From contig CM043951.1 of the NCBI GenBank assembly GCA_014529385.2, positions 110,436,469 to 110,500,468 of the forward strand: 64,000 bases of DNA, written 5' to 3'. Both the position numbers and the translations under genes were made by a program. Under the pieces are notes generated by a model. That model worked only from the letters and a program-made list of their open reading frames with translations, searched no databases and was not told the origin of the DNA. The DNA is from Adiantum capillus-veneris (Eukaryota; Streptophyta; Polypodiopsida; Polypodiales; Pteridaceae). This document shows positions 1 through 13,085 of the stretch, piece after piece (positions within the stretch are counted from its first letter, which is position 1; each line of letters starts with the position of its first letter).

Positions 1-1420
1 GATATGTCGATTACGTATGGGAGATGGAATTTCAGAATTTTTTGCAAGCACTATTGGTGTCAAACAAGGATGCCCACTTTCCCCAACCCTCTTTGGGCTA
101 CTCATTGATGAATTGGAATACATGGTTCTTGATTTTATGCAGCAAGAAGGCATAGAAGAGGTTAAGATTGGAAATGCGGTGATCATGCTTTTGCTTTATG
201 CCGATGATGTAGTGCTCTTGGTACATACCTTAGAAGATGCACAAAAGCTTATGAGTGTCTTGGAACGCTTTTGCCTACATAGCGGGCTGATCGTGAATGG
301 ATCCAAAACCAAGGTTATGCTTGTAAAGACCCTCAATGACGAAAATCCATGCATTGTATACAACAATGAGAAACTTGAAGTGGTAGATCACTTCAAGTAC
401 CTTGGCCTTGAGGTTCCATCCAATCATAAATGGAAGGATTGTGCAATGCGTCGCTTGGAAGCCGGAAAGAGGGCTTATTATGCATTTGAGAACATGTGCA
501 ATGCAGGAGAGATCAAGTGTTGGGCTCTCAAAAAGTACCTCTTTGACACATTGGTGACACCGGTGCTTCTTTATGGAGTGGAGGTGTGGGGTGGAAGCAT
601 CGGGAAGTCTACTTGGAAAGAGTTTGAGAATGTCCAAAAGCGTTTTCTCACCAACTTTCTCCAAGTCAAGACACAAACACCCTACATGCTCTTACTTCTT
701 GAGTCCGGATCGCTTCCCATTGAGGTCTTGGGCATGGAAAGGGTTGTGGAGTACATGCGTAAGACACAACGTAGCCCTTTGCATCGACTTCCTAGAATCG
801 CATATGAAGCAAGTCAAAAGGTTCAAAAGACATGCAAGAGCAAAATACTAAGTTCGGGGTGGATGCTTGATATCAAGAAATGGTTTGGAAGATGGGATGC
901 ATGTCACTTGGTCAAGGATGCGTCGATCGACTCCCAAGTTAATGAGGCCTTCTTACAACGCCAATGTATCATGGCTTGGGAGAAATCTGGAGGTTCTCGC
1001 TTCAGCCATTACACCACACACGTTGCCACAAACTACAAATCTCTCTTCTTCTCGGAACGAGGTAACCGAACCCATTCCTACATCCTTGAGCCCATCCCGT
1101 TGAGTGCGATCCGCACCATTGCCTCCATTCGTCTTAGCTCCCATTCTCTACGCTGCGAGACAGGACATTGGGGCACTGGCGAGGAGTGTCATCGACTTTG
1201 CACCTTATGCCCTCATCAAGTGCGAGAGAGTGAGTACCACACACTACTTGAGTGCTCAGCTTTTGACCACATTAGGTCCTCTTTTCCCCATATATTCAGC
1301 CATGAGCTCTCCCTACATACCTTCCTCTCCCAACCACGATGTGGACTCTCTATTGCGACGCTCATTTCAGCCATTTTTGAGCATCGAGAGTCACTTATGA
1401 ACTCCACTCACACCACGTGA
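1..1420 (+). pseudogene. LINE (non-LTR retrotransposon) reverse transcriptase, C-terminal part
   Basis: The frame is open from the window edge through position 1420, so the element starts outside the window and only the last ~470 codons are seen. The protein shows non-LTR reverse transcriptase signatures near its start: GVKQGCPLSPTLF about residue 15, then YADDVVLL with the catalytic Asp pair about residue 62. The tail after the RT carries a Cys/His cluster (CTLCP ... YHTLLEC) typical of the zf-RVT region at the end of plant LINE ORF2 proteins. In the family this protein nicks target DNA and copies the element RNA at the nick (target-primed reverse transcription). The visible part has no internal stop, which suggests a fairly young copy, but the endonuclease and RT fingers lie outside. 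The ORF ends 54 bp before a (TCTA)n/(TC)n tract that may be the element's 3' tail. Confidence 0.85.
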
Positions 1421-1473
1421 CATGTTCATTTGGTCCCATAGGTCATATTTGACCTCCCAGGACGATAATAGAA

Positions 1474-2660
<1,187 letters not shown>

Positions 2661-2700
2661 ATCATTGAATCATTGAATCATTGAATCATTGAACCATTGA
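2661..2700. repeat. 8-bp tandem repeat, five units
   Basis: Five consecutive copies of ATCATTGA, the last with one change (ACCATTGA). They sit directly in front of the decayed endonuclease-like fragment. Confidence 0.9.
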
Positions 2701-3360
2701 ACATCCTCTCCTTCAACAAAAACACAAGAAAGATAGTAGAAAATTCTTCTCTGATGGCATCACATATGTTATGCTTGCAAGAGATAAGACTAACAAAAAA
2801 ATTGGCACATTCCCTGATAGGATTCTTGCATCACGAATTCAATGCAAATATGGACATCTTCATTCTACACCACAAAAAACTGACCCACTTGAGTTTTGGG
2901 CATGTGACTCGTCTAGGGAGGGAGATATTTCATGCAACCATCAAGATCTTCAACATCAAAATAATTGATGTGGTCTCCCTTTATAGTTCCCCTTCAACAC
3001 CCCTAACAAACTAAATTGATCCAGTAACATCCTTCCTTTGCAACCACAACATGGAAATTCCATTACTCATCTTGGGTGACTTCAACAATAGCAGCAATAT
3101 TCCAAACCCTTCCTACAATCGATTTTCTTCTTCCTTGGATGATTTTGGCATCAGGTAATTACTGATAGATATAACAACCATACATGGATGTTTTTTAGAC
3201 CAAATATAGGCTAGCTCCACATTGTGCAAGTGAAAAATAGGCACAAATTTCATGCATTGGTCAAAACATTCAACAACATACATCATGCTACCTTTTCACC
3301 ACCCGTAACTTTCCATTTCACACTCTTGCATCCTTATGCAGGCCACCATGAATCTTTACC
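2697..3360 (+). pseudogene. decayed endonuclease/exonuclease/phosphatase-type domain, probably from a LINE
   Basis: Pieces of one protein can be followed over several frames. The start reads like an APE-type endonuclease (ILSFNKNTRK, then MLCLQEIRL, where the Glu is the usual metal ligand). A piece near 3050-3100 contains LILGDFNN, the conserved Gly-Asp-Phe-Asn motif of this fold. A further piece near 3155-3190 reads DRYNNHTWMFF, matching the HTW region before the last catalytic Asp-His. Stops and frameshifts separate the pieces, so it is dead. Such domains open ORF2 of many plant LINEs and nick the target site. The orientation is the same as the LINE at 1-1420, but it lies downstream of that element's end, so it is a separate insertion. 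No RT follows. Confidence 0.6.
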
Positions 3361-4660
3361 TACGTGAGAAGAGAAAAGATAAACTATGTACAAAATTTTA
3401 TCAAGGATCATGAATCTTTGGGCATGTAACATAATTTAGAAGACATGGATTGTCATTACTTCTCATTATTGGAGGAAACATCTACATTAATCTTAGGATT
3501 GGTAGATTCATCTTAGGATAATTGGTAGGGGGTCCAACTTTCAAAAATACATATAGCTCATGTGTTTCAAAAGGTATCTAGAAGATCTCTCTACACACAC
3601 TCTTCACCATGAACAAGAAGGCCCCTTTCCATTCAAGTAGGTTGGCATAAAGGCTTGGGGACATTTGATTGATGGAAATCTACGGAGGCTCCTTGGAGGA
3701 TTGAAGGAAAAAGTGCCATGGGATAACAAAAAGGAATGGTTAAGTGTGAAGGTCAATGAAGAGACCAACGTGGATTTTTTTTTTCTTCTTTTTTTCTTTT
3801 TTTTTTTTTGGGGGGGGGGGGGGGTATGGGGTGCAAGGATAGAATGTGGTGCAGGCAGGGGGTAGAAGAGATGAAAGAGCCCCAGGTGTGAGGTCCCCAA
3901 CCCCAAAAAGATTGAGGCGACTTGATAGATGGCCTTCCTTTATTCTCTTTTTTTGTTGACGACACCCTACTCCATTTCCACAAAGTAGAGATACGAGCAA
4001 CAGAAGAGAGGAATTCCTCTATCCATCATGTTTGTGGGTATAAGGGTCATACACCACAAGCCAGGTTGTTAAATCAAGGATTCTAATGAAAGCTATTTCC
4101 TAACATAAAGATGAAATATTATTGACATATTTAAAATCCATAAATAGCACCTTTTTCTCCACGTTTAAGAGGCATGGCCACCATCCATAAACCACAAATA
4201 TGATATGAGACTTAGTCTAAACCAGCTAGTAATCTTGTGAAAAGTACCCAACTAATCGGGTCCATAGCTTTCAAGGCACGTATATTTGGGACTTCTTGAC
4301 TCTTACCACAATGAGTCTCGAATTTTGCTTCTCTTAATAAGAGGGAGTGGAGAGTTTCTCCACTAATCAAGACCACCCATCTTTGACTAGAAACCTAAGC
4401 CAACCCCCGCTTTCCACCCCACACTCACACTTTTTAGCTTGTTTTCTAATTACTACCACATTGTTTTACATATACAAATAGTGTTATTTAATTAATTACA
4501 GGCACAGGTTCTTTCATCCATCCCTTCAAACATCACCAAAACATTTCTTTCTCAAACATGGTCTAATGAAGACAGTCCTATAATTCAACAGTATTCTTAA
4601 AAGCTTTTCTCTACCCGTGGACTTTCTCTGTCTAACCAACACGGCCTTTGCAAAAGATTT
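3361..4660. other. spacer with a poly-T/poly-G tract
   Basis: No gene recognised. The one distinctive element is a T-rich run (3775-3809, a few C interruptions) joined to fifteen consecutive G (3810-3824). It causes overlapping proline/lysine-rich open frames on the minus strand that are artefacts of the low complexity. Confidence 0.6.
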
Positions 4661-4666
4661 ACTTAT

Positions 4667-4825
4667 TCGCTAGCCACGAAATGTGCAAACTTCCCTAGTT
4701 GCTAACCACAAGGGAGCATCTCGCTAGCTGCAAGGCATGCTGCTAACCGCAAAAGACAAAAAAGAGAACTGATAACCTCAACTTATTCTCCGCTAACCGC
4801 GGAATCACCTTGCTAACTGCGATCT
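4667..4825. repeat. cluster of degenerate GCTAACCGC-type repeats
   Basis: Six related 9-11-mers occur in direct orientation within about 160 bp: gctagccacg, gctaaccaca, gctagctgca, gctaaccgca, gctaaccgcg and gctaactgcg, each preceded by a pyrimidine-rich base pair. Spacing is irregular (about 20-50 bp). The surroundings are AT-rich and non-coding. It could be a run of protein-binding sites in an LTR-like promoter or the remnant of a short tandem repeat. Confidence 0.5.
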
Positions 4826-5787
4826 CCATCTGGAAACAAGATATTCTTTCAGAAATTGTTTTATTTAAGTGATTTCTCAAACATGATTAATCTCTCTTTT
4901 CTAAAATTTCTGCTTTTTTCTTAACTCTTATCTTTAGATACAGTCTTGAGGCTTAGGTTTCCCATATCAACCTATAGTTTTCAAGTGAATAAGGGTCATA
5001 ATTAATAGTTTCAGAGTCCAATTTTTTATCCGATCATTCCATTAGAATGCTCTTTGAATTAATAAAATACAAACCTTAAATTTTTAAAGTAAATGATATA
5101 CTTTTATTGAAAAATATTGGGTTCATTACACCAGGTGACAAGACAACACACGCTGGTTGGGAAGGGCATAGGAAAGAGTTTTCTTTTAGTTGAAATCTTC
5201 CCATGTATTACAGACATTCTTGCCTTGTGGACTGGCTTAGAGATGAATGCTTTCTTTGAGGCAAAGAAATTGAGTTTGAGATGAAGTCTAGAATGCTATT
5301 GCTTTCAATTGGTGCAAGGTTTAGAAGAGGTGGAATCTTGGTAGATTCCACCTAATGGAAATCCAATAGAGCAAATATGCAATTTCACATATCCTTTGTG
5401 AAATAAACCTCTAATGTTTTTAACAAATTTCATTCTCTAACTCCTCTTGTATGTGTAATTTTATTACTGTTTGAAATATGAAAAACTCCTCCATGTGAAG
5501 TCATGTGCTACACTTACATAATTTGAGGTGTATGCTATGGGGGATAATCACATACACTGTCATGCAATCCCCAAGCCACTAGGTCTCAAATGATGCAGTG
5601 TGAGAAGTGTTTGCAAAAGCTACACATTTAGCTATACTAAAGCCTTTGGAAGAAATGAAGCTCGGGTAAAATGAGGAGGAAAAGAGCAAGTAGGACAAGT
5701 AGGGTCAAGTGGAATCATGAATTGAGATTGATTTTTCTCAAAAACCATTATTTTGGTCAAATTGGTTGTAGTTATTTCATCTGTAAC
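4826..5787. other. spacer, nothing recognised
   Basis: AT-rich, no convincing ORF, no repeat structure seen by eye. Confidence 0.5.
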
Positions 5788-5962
5788 TACTAATATCTTG
5801 CGTAATCCTGTGTACTTAACCCAAATTTCATGGATTAGATAACCTGAAAGAGGATCAAGATGCTTGGGAAAATTTGATATCTTGCATAATCCCATGTTCT
5901 TAACCCATGTATCTTGGAGTAGAATGCCTACAAAGAGGATCCAAAGCCTCAAGAAAAATTTC
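5788..5962. repeat. imperfect ~85-bp tandem duplication
   Basis: Two diverged copies in direct orientation, both starting tatcttgc(g/a)taatcc and ending (g/a)aaaattt (about 5790-5873 and 5878-5962). The minus-strand 110-codon open frame across this area owes its internal repeat (two Trp-Val-Lys ... Gly-Leu blocks) to this duplication and is not taken as a gene. Confidence 0.7.
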
Positions 5963-7675
5963 AAAAGATTAGTGATGTTTGGAGAGCCCTAAATTAGGTG
6001 GTGAGACTATTTTTAACCATTTTTGGTCAATCAAGTGTAAGCCATATTTTTTTAAGCTCATTATGATAAATACATCTTTATTTCAACATAATCAAGCAAA
6101 CAAGTCCCAAAAAATATAGGAAATCACTTGATTAATGCCCTAATTGCACTAATTACTCCACGTATATGGTTATTACCACAAATTGAACCATTAGAGATTT
6201 AACTATAGCAATCAACATATGCAGTGGGAGATTAGGCTATGGATCAATTGCATGAACCTAGTAAAATACATAATCTAATATAAATTATTTAATGAAGGCT
6301 AGTGGCTCAAGGAATAAGCCATGAACGTGACCAAGATAAGAGCAATTGATATTTAGATTAGTGCTAATTCAAAATAACTCTCCAAGCTGAGATAATGAAA
6401 TTGATTAATGATTTAGTGTATGTAGGTAAACTTAACATAGCATAGATGTTAGGACCTACTAGAGCTAGGAGTTGATACCCCTTGTGAGGCTCTTATAGCA
6501 ATTGATGGTGCAATTGGATATGGTGGATAAGCTAATGCACGTTTTGAATAATAGAAACTTAATTAAAAACGTTAAAGAGAGACTAACTAGTCACTAATCA
6601 CTCAAGAAAAGGGAAGCATAAACCTGGCACAAAACCCAAGATTATTAGATTTTTCAAAAGTGTATATACATGCTTAATTTAAATCCTTATTATAAGCATA
6701 GATAATGGGCGACATCACAGGTAAGCCAACTAGGATTGCTGATTAGGCTTACCACATTTACGACACATACATTGTTTTCACATCGGCTACATATGATTCA
6801 ACTTCCATATAGGAAGAGGGGATTCTCATAAACACGACATGCAACAAATTTGACACCTAGTAACAATTGAGAGTTATATATTGGAACTGTTAAGTATCTA
6901 GTGTCTCTGAGTACAACATTTATTGCAATCCACTAGGGCTAGGGAGAACATGAAAACTTGAAACATTGTCCATCATTGGTTGTCTCAATGCTAGGCCCCA
7001 AAGGGGACCTGTTTCTTTTAAAGGCACACTTGGATTCTCTGAAGGGTATGTAGAACCAAAGTGAGTGACCTCATTTCATTCATATTGACTCCAATGGCTA
7101 CAAGAATATTGAAGTACTTACTGATAATGACACATAAAGGTGGGGAAACTCAACTAATATGGCCTTAAAGTTGACAATTGGGACAAGATGCTACAAGTAA
7201 TATTCCTCCCAAGAGATAGGCCATTAATGCACTCAATGTTGCATGTCCCTTTAGGGACAACACAATTCAAGTTTTCTACCCCCCATTGGCTGATTCTTAC
7301 ACATTGGCAAGTGTTATGGCTAGGGAGGTATAATTAGATTAGCATTGATAATGAGAGAATAGAGATAGTAGTGACACAACACAAAAAATATAAACTCAAT
7401 AAAAATAACTTAAGTATGAAATGAACTATCAACACTAGCTCAATTTGTACAAGATGTAGCTACATAAATAGAAGTAGCAAGGCTTGTTAAGTGATAGCAC
7501 AATGGCTAGGTGAACCTTCTAAGGGCCAAGAGAAATCCCCCCAAAGGGAAAAGGTCAACCTTCCAATGTAGCCTCCAAAGGCATTCCTTTGGCTCCTTGT
7601 GCAACTCACCTAAGACATGGTCACATGCTAATTCAACTACTGACTAGAGTGGAGGCCACATACGCAACAACCCTC
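5963..7675. other. spacer, nothing recognised
   Basis: AT-rich sequence without an ORF over 60 codons, no motif of a known element and no clear repeat structure. Confidence 0.5.
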
Positions 7676-8560
7676 CCCTTGGACTTTGGACTAGTACTAA
7701 AAAATTGCATAGAGTTTCATTGCCACGGAGGCTAATGGAAGTCAATGAGATTGGTAGTCAAACTGATTATTGCCACATGTTGGCTGCATAACTAGCTTGT
7801 AAACACAAAGCCACAATTATGAGCCATCATTGTAATTTTTTCTATTCTTTTGATCAATTTGGATAGATAAAAGCCTCAAATTAATGTAATTTTCAAGTTT
7901 TTTGAGTCTATCTGTGTAATTATGATCCACACAGATAGGGGCTATGTGATCTCAAGCTGTATCATCCTAACTCTAGCTACATATGTGTTAGTTTTTGCTG
8001 AGCAGATAGGGCTAAGTGTTTCTAGGTTGTATCATTATAACTCTATCCACATATGGGCCATGAGACCATTTATTTTTTGACCATTTACCTTTGGCTAAGG
8101 TATAAAATCCAATATGTAAATGTCATTTACATTTTGGATGAAAAAATAGATGTCACTCACTTTAAGCATTGTGTACTCTCCCCTTGTACTTTGAACTATT
8201 GAAAACTACGTAGAAACTCACTACCACTCAAGCTTTGCCACCAAGTCTAATGGAAGTGCTAGAGTGTGGTAGTCATACATACTAATGCCACATGCTAGTT
8301 ACATAGCTAGCTTGTCAACATGAAGCCACATTTATGAGTCATCATTGTAGTGTTTGATATTCTTTTGATCAACTTGGACATCTAAAATCCTTACATCTAT
8401 GTAGTTTGTTAATTTTTGAGTCTACATGTGTATTTATGAGACAAGTAGGTAGGGGCTAAATGCTTCCAAGTTGTATCAATCTCACTTTAGCCACATATGG
8501 GCTATGAGATCATTTATTTTTTGACCACAGACCTTTGGCTAGTGTATACAAGCCAACTTC
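7676..8560. repeat. diverged tandem duplication, unit about 0.4-0.5 kb
   Basis: The segment around 7676-8110 recurs at about 8172-8545 in the same order: ggactttgga/gtactttgaac, gccacatg(t/c)t(g/a)g, gagtcatcattgta, cttttgatcaa(t/c)ttgga, then agccacatatgggc(c/t)atgaga and catttattttttgacca. Many substitutions and small indels separate them, so the duplication is old. No coding potential is evident. Confidence 0.75.
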
Positions 8561-9320
8561 ATAAAATTCCTTTTAACTTTTTAAATAAGGAAAGATATGA
8601 TTCTCTCTTTGAGCATTGTGTACTTTCCCTTTGCCTTCTAATACTTGTATTTCTCTTGTCTATTTTGAGTGCCATCTCCTCTGATGTGTCCTTAAGTGGA
8701 AGTTCTATGCAACAACGTAAGTTTCTCACGATAATTTTGTGAAATTTTTGTCCCTAATACTCTTGCTAATTTTCTCATAACTCATCATTTAGACTTAGAA
8801 ACTACATATAAGCTATAGAAGAGATATTGGGGCATCAATACTTTAAAGTGCAATTTGGACCAAAACCAACTAGGCAAAAATATGACTACTGATAATAATT
8901 GTCTTTTTTGAAAGTGGTCTAGACATGAATTTGAGACTATAAGCATGCATTTATAGACTATATATATGTGTCTAATAAGTTTTGTAAGGATTGGAGCTTA
9001 GAATCTCACTGAGCTATTTTGATTTTCTTGCTAATTGCCTACTAGTTTTCATTGACTTACATATAGCTTGAGTGGAGCAATTGAAGTACAATGGGATTGA
9101 GGGCGTTCAAGAGATAAAAAACTCTACTAGCCTCCATATTGGCTAGTCATATCAGCTATGTCCCACGGATAGACAATGATGTTTGTGGTTATTGCTATGT
9201 CTTGCTACAAATGGGTGTATGGAGAGCCCTTCAAATACCAACAATAATGTATTGTAAGCCATAAAGGAGACTGATCGACATACCTGGCAATCCCATAAGC
9301 GCATAATCGCATGATACCTG

Positions 9321-9321
<1 letters not shown>
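8561..9321. other. spacer, nothing recognised
   Basis: AT-rich. The 81-codon frame at 8497-8742 is hydrophobic by composition only and matches nothing I know. Confidence 0.45.

Positions 9322-9404
<83 letters not shown>
9322..9404. repeat. compound (AC)n(AG)n microsatellite
   Basis: About 50 bp of AC dinucleotides followed without a break by about 33 bp of GA dinucleotides. Overlapping minus-strand frames of Cys-Val and Leu-Ser repeats are artefacts of it. Confidence 0.95.
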
Positions 9405-9410
<6 letters not shown>

Positions 9411-10173
9411 GCTTGTAGGTGCACCTCCTAGAGTGGAGTGCTACATTGACATGGCCAAAGAGTAGAGAGGAGAGGAGAGAATAAACACATGAGTAATGGG
9501 TGCAATCTCCCCCCGTGCAAGAGTGAGCATTTTCCTCTTGCACGTATTTCATTTATAGATTCTTCCATGCTAAAAAATGAGTATACATTGGCCGGCCGAC
9601 ACAAATGACCATAGCTCCTAATGAGCACTTGAGTAATAAAGGTACATATCCCATATCCATAACACTAGATTGGTCCTTTGGCTACATTTTCAATGTGGGA
9701 TTGACGTTTCCTAGCAGTCATGCCTGGTACATGTTTGTAGTGTGGATAGACTTTCAATTTTTGTGACAACATAAGAGCAAGAAATTGGAAGCTCTTCTTA
9801 GGATTTTGAATTTGACTCATTAGCAAATTGTTTGGTCTTGTAGGACTTGGTAGAATCAAATTCAAAACTTGGAGATAACCCAAGAGAGGAGATTCTTGAA
9901 AACTAAATAGTTTGTGTTGGATCAAGTGGTCATGTATTTAATTCCTTTAAGTTTTGTAAGTATATATGTACCTTAGATCAGACCAAATACTCGCAAATCT
10001 TGGATTTTATAGGAAACTAGGGACAGATTTTTTACAACAGAGAGCATCAAATAAAGTGGACTACTAGAGACCATAGTTCGAGAAGTGTCAATACTTATTC
10101 CAATTTGACCTTGGGTACATGTCTTCCTACTCGTTAAGAGATAAATAAAGAGAGAGCTTGGGCTCTTGCAAGA
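9405..10173. other. spacer, nothing recognised
   Basis: Contains a purine-rich stretch (gagaggagaggagag, near 9460-9480) and otherwise AT-rich sequence without recognisable genes. Confidence 0.45.
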
Positions 10174-10212
10174 GCGTGCGTGCGCACGCACACGCACACA
10201 CACACACACACA
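10174..10212. repeat. alternating purine-pyrimidine tract
   Basis: About 39 bp of strict purine/pyrimidine alternation: a CG/TG-rich palindromic section (gcgtgcgtgcgcacgcacac) running into (CA)n. This is the classic composition for left-handed Z-DNA. It is unusually CpG-rich for this AT-rich neighbourhood. Confidence 0.8.
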
Positions 10213-10504
10213 AATGGAGACAATAATTCTTCTTCTTCTTCACTAGCTCAAGATAAGAATTTTACAATGCCTAAAAGAGAAAATGCAGCATAAGGGGAAA
10301 CTAGTCTATTGGTCTATTGTGAGCCACTAGTAAGCGAGATGGATGGATAAGTGTGCCATCTCTTTGGTAGGTAGATCAAGTTGGTGTATTGAAGTGTAGT
10401 ATTTCTATCAAAGATATGCACATCCACCAAGGCATGCAAGTGATGATGATTATCGATGATAGTCATCTAGGAGCAATACATGTTGAGCTTGATATCTCAA
10501 CACT

Positions 10505-11060
10505 CCCCTTCCAGCTAAATGACATCTACTATAGGCCTAGAATTTCTTGAGACCATGCCTTCTCTGCTCCAAGAGACTTCATGAAGATATTTGAAGCCTG
10601 CTCATCCCTCATGACATACTCAATGTTAATGTTGTCTGACATACAATCCATCTAATAAAGTGGTATTATTGCACCTCAATATGCTTTGTACTTCCATGAA
10701 ACATTATGTTTCAAGATAGTTGTATGCTACTAAGGTTGTCACAATATATGACAAACATGTCTTTGTACCTATACTTCAAAGTCTTAAAGTAGCAATTGCA
10801 AGCATGCTTCCTAACATTCCACCAATGTAGCACCCATGTACTATATTGATAGAGAAACCATATGTTTCATCTTGATTCTCCATGTGATAGCATCACTCCC
10901 AAATGAAAACATAAGTTGACATATGATCATATGTGCTACCAGCCCAATCTATACCTCTATCACCATAGAGCTCTAACTCATTACCATCCACATACAAGAG
11001 TGCGTGATCAACATAGCACAAGGTATGCGTCAATGCATCAAAGGGGGTTTCCTAGGAGAC
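10505..11060 (-). pseudogene. Ty1/copia pol remnant (end of RT to RNase H)
   Basis: Reading the minus strand from about 11,060 down, fragments follow the C-terminal order of a copia polyprotein: a DWAGSTYD piece (the usual 'DSDWAG' RNase H start), TYVFIWE, a MGATLVEC piece (the 'STAEAEYMA' region), VIYCDNLSSIQL, STKHIEVQ plus YHFIR, then RDEQASNIFMKSLGAEK and REILGL-like ends. Stops and frameshifts interrupt nearly every piece, so this is an old, dead fragment. No LTR, integrase or gag was found on either side. The family copies RNA to DNA in cytoplasmic particles and integrates it into the nucleus. Confidence 0.75.
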
Positions 11061-11940
11061 TGTATAAATCAGATCACCAATCAAATTGGGTATCTCACGT
11101 TTAGATAAGAGATAGTTGAGTATATCAAAATACCCAGAATCTTCCTCACCATATCATACTTTTTCACCATTGAGGAAGACTCTACAGGAAACTTGCAGCC
11201 AGAGTTCATACTTTGTAGACTCACATTTGGTGAATTTTTCCCTTATCTGCGTCTTATCAATAGTCTTCCTTTCACTTTCAACAAAGGAGATAGGGAGTTG
11301 TTTAGAGCTTTTCTTAATAAAGAGAGCGTAGAGAAGATTGCAAAGTTGTATAAATTATCGTCCTTCTCTACTTTCTACAACACTTTGTTCATAGATACAT
11401 TGTAAATCTCTTTATGTTTATGAATTATTCAACCATAATCCTAGGGAGTTATTGTCTAGGAATTTTGTAGCACAAGTAGTCTTTAAATCTTGTAAACTTG
11501 ATTGGACTTGATGAGGATGTTCTTTATGAAAGTGTGAGAAGGTTGCCTCACTTTGACTATGTGGAACTTGAAGGAAAGGAGCTCCTAGCCAATTGCTACT
11601 TTCTCACATCTTTCAACGAGCATGAAGATCTAGTTTTTATACAAACCTCTTGTGTGTTGGGAATTGTAGAGCAAGTGAAATTCATCACTTGGGATGTGGA
11701 TCCAGAAAATGAAGTTCTAGTGATTTCCATTTATTACCTTAGCTTTGAATAATTTCAACCCTTTTTAGAGCTCATCAATAGTCTACCTTTTTGTTTTGAT
11801 CAAACAAATTGAGTCATTGAAGCTTGGATAGATGAAGAAGAAAACCTAGAGTGGTAATTTCTTACTTCTTTATTTATAGGCGAGTGGTTTTGAATTTGTT
11901 ACTGTATCCCTTGTTGTAACCCATGTTGTAATCTTTCGTA
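11061..11940 (+). other. uncharacterised stretch with an 84-codon ORF, before the old Tat gag
   Basis: A single clean ORF runs from 11498 to 11752 (84 codons, acidic, starting MIGLDEDVLYESVRRL). I do not recognise it. It lies about 200 bp before the gag start of the old Tat element and on the same strand, so it could be a leader ORF of that element. It is not similar to the leader ORFs at 42,784 and 43,080. A second open piece at 11193-11405 shares a short Leu-Ile-Asn-Ser-Leu-Pro-Phe string with the sequence just after 11752. A clear 5' LTR for the old element could not be found here. Confidence 0.3.
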
Positions 11941-11961
11941 ATGATGGAAGGCCAATGCCAA

Positions 11962-13079
11962 ATGTCCGGATATCCTCTTTTTTTTTTAGAGCTTGGCAAG
12001 GATGCCGAGTTATTGCTAGCAAATCTCAAAATGGCTTGTCGCATAAACAGAGTGATAGGAGATTATGAATTCTTAGAAATGTTTGAAGTGGTCTTTAGGA
12101 AAGCTGCTAGTACTTGGATTTACTTTTTATCATAGGAAGTTAAGGGAAACTATAAGGAAGTCATTGATCATTTCAAGTGATACTTCTTTGACCCCCAACA
12201 CACTCAAAATCTATGGCAAGACATTGTTTCTCACAAGCAAAAAGACTTAGATGACTACTACATGTACAAACAAGAGTTTCTACGTCTTTGGGTTGTATGG
12301 GTGAGAAATGTTGTTAAACCTGGTGATGGTGCATAATTCCTAAAGAAGGAGAGGTTCATAGCCGGTTTCTTTCCCACACTCAAGATAAAAGTTGAGGCGG
12401 GTGCGCTTGTTACCTTTGATGCAGTTGAAACTAGGGTTGTTCAGAAGTATAGAAAACTTTAGTGCGTAAGAGGAGAGGGTCCTAGACCCAAGGGAAAGTT
12501 GAAAGCATCAACATCTAGAGATATTCCTGAGGTAACAACTGAGGTGATTGAGAAGGTAAGTGAGTCCTTGAGAAACTTGTCGATTCACTTGCACAAGCTC
12601 TAGGTCCTACGGGACAAACAAAGATAGCAGAGGAGCAAGAGCCAGGACCTAGTCAACTTTTGCAATGTTGGAATTGTGGAGAGTCTAGACATGGGATGTA
12701 TATTTGTCCTTGGCCCTATGGGGAGCTAGGGAGACGTAACTTGAATTATCCAGTGATGAATTTATGTGAAGGAGCTAGTCCATAGCCAATGCTTTTGAAA
12801 ATACCAAATGGGGCAAGATCATCTCAACAAGGAGTGGAAGGACTTCCACCTTTGCTAGACCCAAATGTGTATGTTGTAGAGGTGAAAATATCAAATGAGG
12901 TTGACATGGAAGAAGATGTCATTAAGCGTGGCCATGGAAAGGGTCAGAAGAAAAAAGGAGTCACATCACAGAGTGAGCATATACAAGACAAGAAGGTAAA
13001 GGATACCAAAGAAGCCAACAAGACTCGACGATGTATCAACCTCCAAGAATTCCCTCTTGGACATGGTATGGCTCCATAA
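11962..13079 (+). pseudogene. Tat gag remnant
   Basis: Starts at an ATG (11962) that corresponds to the gag start of the younger element. The pieces (LLANLKMACRINR, HKQKDLDDYY, FLKKERFIAGFFP) match the retrotransposon capsid region in the same order as the gag at 43,377. A zinc knuckle CWNCGESRHGMYIC (C-x2-C-x4-H-x4-C) is intact near 12,666-12,707; gag uses it to bind the element RNA. A lysine-rich linker follows (12,789-13,079), ending in an EFPLGHGMAP motif matching DFPLGKELEP of the young copy. In-frame stops occur at about 12,133, 12,180 and several later points. Confidence 0.8.
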
Positions 13080-13085
13080 AACCTG

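Noticed and set aside
3604-4000. Overlapping Pro/Lys-rich ORFs on the minus strand
   Set aside because: Produced by the T/G homopolymer tract; no conserved domain.
5632-5964. 110-codon minus-strand ORF with an internal repeat
   Set aside because: The internal repeat follows a DNA-level ~85-bp tandem duplication, and no family is recognisable.
9152-9552. Minus-strand ORFs of 90 and 115 codons with Cys-Val repeats
   Set aside because: Produced by the (AC)n(AG)n microsatellite.
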